From: Pegea sp. RAD2-039
Lineage: Eukaryota > Chordata > Thaliacea > Salpida > Salpidae
DNA length: 64,000 bases
NCBI GenBank assembly: GCA_034620365.1
Contig: JAQGEQ010000071.1
Location: 3,968,001 to 4,032,000, forward strand
Reading direction: 5' to 3'
The notes under the pieces are model-generated. The model was not told the DNA's origin. It did no database searches and was given only the letters and a program-made list of their open reading frames with translations. This document shows, piece by piece, positions 63,601-64,000 of the stretch. Position numbers and translations under genes: made by a program. How positions within the stretch are numbered: the stretch's first letter is position 1; each line of letters starts with the position of its first letter.

Positions 63601-63734
63601 TATTCATCTTCATATTCATCTAGATGTAGATTATCTTCCGACAGAAAATCTTTTTCTGGGATCAGATCTTCTTCTGATCTTCCTTCATCTGGCAGCAACA
63701 GCAGTAACAGTAAAAGTATTTTCAGTTTTTTCAT
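45659..63734 (-). CDS. Polycystin-1-like receptor/channel protein with FN3 array, PAN, PKD, REJ, GPS, PLAT and TM core
   Basis: A very large membrane protein spread over 18 kb in dozens of short exons. It opens with a signal peptide (MKKLKI, eight Leu, PDEGRS). Domain order: about 15 fibronectin-III repeats; PAN/Apple; PKD (WDFGDGT...VFVVKVSVSD); REJ; GAIN/GPS; first TM; PLAT; polycystin core with extracellular TOP domain (LFTGIEILAEFPP); C-terminal coiled coil. Mapped N-terminal exons: 63497..63734, 63356..63449, 63056..63306, 62967..63008, 62811..62911, 62584..62755, 62394..62521, 62211..62343, 62031..62158, 61584..61710, 61263..61535, 60898..61215, 60693..60851; all in frame. Polycystin-1 proteins sit at cilia or on sperm and pair with TRPP2-type channels; the pore segment here (DFKSLLSSSETIMATTM) lacks a filter like PKD2, so it probably acts as the receptor-type partner. 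Treating 45.7-63.7 kb as one gene is inference: no stop, second start or poly(A) signal interrupts the chain, but full cDNA is lacking. The stop at 45659 overlaps a good donor. Confidence 0.88.
45660..49090 (-). other. Polycystin gene: membrane core and C-terminal coiled coil
   Basis: Exons after PLAT encode FTRAQRLCCCESLLFMTMIANAM (TM2, a hallmark of PC1 proteins), then further helices near 48780, 48420, 48350 and 47930. The TOP domain follows at 46900-47450 (PGGGYSAELGVNYD, WIDEQTRAVFVEFTLYNPN). The six-helix channel-like part comes next: YYDFVIMVTDWSV, IIRFMKLLRFNRKIGML, FFVLALVFYIAFIHIG, a degenerate pore, and YFIFSFTAAFIILNILISII. The cytoplasmic end (EHEIVDFMLKRFSKWSGID, then LQKALDKYVYELEENY) looks like a coiled coil. 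Confidence 0.85.
49300..49640 (-). other. Polycystin gene: PLAT/LH2 domain
   Basis: Reads YQVTIFTGHGRGASTQSRVF, then SYIHIWHDNTGKGDLRSWYL and, in the next exon, FYPRWYFICDKWLAVDEG. The order and spacing match the PLAT beta-sandwich of the first intracellular loop of polycystin-1 proteins, which binds lipids and arrestin-type partners. Confidence 0.9.
49690..51500 (-). other. Polycystin gene: GAIN/GPS region and first TM
   Basis: A Ser/Ala/Val-rich GAIN-type helical part (51.2-51.5 kb) and beta part (50.1-51.0 kb) lead to the GPS at 49900-50060. There I see YHLLIATPGCRKYD, a Trp, GCRV, then CFCRADFSASL and FFVPPNTIDF. The next span VFATIIAMICIFIVGLVLA is TM1. The His-Leu-Thr/Ser cleavage triplet expected two residues after the second Cys pair is replaced by Ala-Asp-Phe. 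Two polybasic stretches (RSRREKRRVRRS at about 51.07 kb; RARRRRS at about 50.1 kb) could be furin-type sites instead. Confidence 0.8.
53147..54138 (+). CDS. PSME3: Proteasome activator PA28-gamma (REG-gamma), nested gene
   Basis: Subunit of the heptameric 11S cap that opens the 20S proteasome for ubiquitin-independent degradation, nuclear in animals. Two exons, 53147..53515 and 53590..54138, flank a 74-nt GT..AG intron, giving 305 aa (human PSME3 254). The first exon holds the N-terminal helix region and a long basic linker (KKNEKTQKKKFTPKRPKVTQ) that probably works as nuclear localisation signal. An acidic run (SSDEESSDEEQDE) follows. The activation loop is MSDGNNFGVGVQ, nearly identical to the family loop, followed by the C-terminal helices (YHLTRAEVVARFSRYPGV, DVKEFIQLRLVARQMRN). 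AATAAA sits at 54165-54170. The whole gene lies inside a 1742-nt intron (52529-54270) of the polycystin gene, on the opposite strand. Confidence 0.96.
54165..54170 (+). terminator. Poly(A) signal AATAAA of PSME3
   Basis: AATAAA 27 nt after the PSME3 stop codon, before the left edge of the next polycystin exon at 54271. Confidence 0.7.
55855..56330 (-). other. Polycystin gene: PKD (polycystic kidney disease) domain
   Basis: An upstream exon (FQIRSLTHNNVAVINDTVQL) is joined to one that reads VYVGKSGCVHWDFGDGTEAF, then ISHDFVQEDVFVVKVSVSD. The WDFGDG and final Y/F-x-V-x-V-x-V-D strands are the PKD Ig-like fold. Only one PKD repeat is seen, against 16 in human polycystin-1. A Cys-rich loop (DCSRLCGANCSAL) is inserted between the two halves. 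Confidence 0.85.
56440..56645 (-). other. Polycystin gene: first PAN/Apple-like domain
   Basis: An exon between the FN3 array and the PKD domain encodes ASCSEDFHFFAG, then EEDCVSLCCSERSFNCRSVS and ECLLFRED. The C..C(C).....F.CRS.......C.L pattern is that of PAN/Apple modules, which bind proteins or sugars. The second PAN in this gene (REJ region) shows the same pattern. Confidence 0.7.
56690..63450 (-). other. Polycystin gene: array of about 15 fibronectin type III repeats
   Basis: Repeats in order (approximate, minus strand): 63056-63449, 62584-62911, 62211-62521, 61584-62158, 61263-61535, 60693-61215, 60306-60645, 59940-60290, 59330-59890, 58700-59280, 58330-58650, 57960-58310, 57545-57895, 57120-57480, 56695-57075. 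Each has an opening Pro (ELPxP, LExP), a B-strand W (e.g. LSVNL.W-, ISWSPV) and the L.P...Y.. turn before the F strand (DLEPNTLYDISVV, GLEPGTNYSVTVY, DLDPNMEFVF). Most are split by a phase-0 intron in the middle and separated by phase-1 introns, the classic layout for exon shuffling. I see no LRR, WSC or C-type lectin domain of the human type. Confidence 0.85.
61729..62017. repeat. Minisatellite, 17 copies of a 17-bp unit, inside a polycystin intron
   Basis: Consensus TACGTCATCAACACTAC on the plus strand, 17 units head to tail without interruption. Variants are at unit position 11 (A, G or T) and at the last three bases (TAC, TAT, TGC). It fills almost all of the 320-nt intron between polycystin exons 62031..62158 and 61584..61710. 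Because 17 is not a multiple of 3 and the unit has no stop, all three plus-strand frames stay open across it; I treat those frames as non-coding. Confidence 0.97.
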
Positions 63735-64000
63735 TTTATTCTGAAAATTTCATAAATTTTGAATCTTTAGTTTTTGAGGGATTTGAGGTTTTTGTCGATT
63801 TTGTTGATAAAGTTTTTATAAAAATATTTTATTTTTCGAAATTATTTTTATGAAGTTTAAATTAATATTCAGTTTACTTTAACTGCTAAGATTTCTAAAA
63901 TAAATAAATATCAGAAAAACAAATATTTTCTTTAAATAAACTCAACACTTTTTAATGAAATGCAAAAAGCTGTGAGGAAACTGAAATTCGATTTAAAATT
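63735..64000. promoter_or_regulatory. 5' flank of the polycystin gene
   Basis: AT-rich sequence directly upstream of the polycystin start codon on the minus strand. It must contain the 5' UTR and at least part of the promoter. No TATA box, X-box or TGACGTCA word is visible in the 266 bases available. Confidence 0.35.

Overview
The window is eukaryotic nuclear DNA from an invertebrate animal. Split genes with GT..AG introns, often only 50-75 nt long, sit in an AT-rich background. Single-copy animal genes (acyl-CoA oxidase, POLR1D, ARPC2, MCM3, RAD6-type E2, DDX56, PA28-gamma) and a polycystin-1-family gene place it in Metazoa. I cannot name the phylum. Exon chains below were built by hand from splice motifs, frame continuity and remembered family sequences; no database search was possible.

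Layout. 1-1347 (+) is the 3' end of a peroxisomal acyl-CoA oxidase gene. 2481-2690 (-) is one orphan coding-like exon. 4980-6480 holds two diverged copies of a block carrying an identical tRNA-Glu(UUC) gene plus a decayed tRNA-Val-like sequence. 8406-9890 (-) is POLR1D with a tRNA-headed SINE in an intron. 10699-11601 (-) is an intronless ARPC2. 13786-17589 (-) is MCM3 in 15 exons, with one extra base in exon 5. 19057-20463 (+) is an intronless 468-residue protein I do not recognise. 24223-28593 (-) is a divergent calmodulin with large AT-rich introns. 28.6-36.7 kb is an AT-rich stretch with one SINE. 36778-37254 (-) is an intronless RAD6/UBE2A-B. 39837-42961 (-) is DDX56 in 11 exons. 43.1-43.95 kb (-) is a decayed RTE-type LINE.

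The main item is 45659-63734 (-), a polycystin-1-like receptor/channel gene. Its order is signal peptide, about 15 fibronectin-III repeats, PAN/Apple domain, PKD domain, REJ module interrupted by a second PAN/Apple domain, GAIN/GPS lacking the usual cleavage triplet, TM1, PLAT, polycystin channel core and a C-terminal coiled coil. A complete PSME3 (PA28-gamma) gene lies on the opposite strand inside the intron that splits the second PAN domain.

Composition is mosaic. The bodies of MCM3 and the polycystin gene are GC- and CpG-rich and packed with the palindrome TGACGTCA (about 35 exact copies, nearly all in these two genes) and with X-box-like palindromes. A 17 x 17-bp minisatellite built on ACGTCATC fills one polycystin intron. 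The flanking genes are AT-rich and nearly free of these words.
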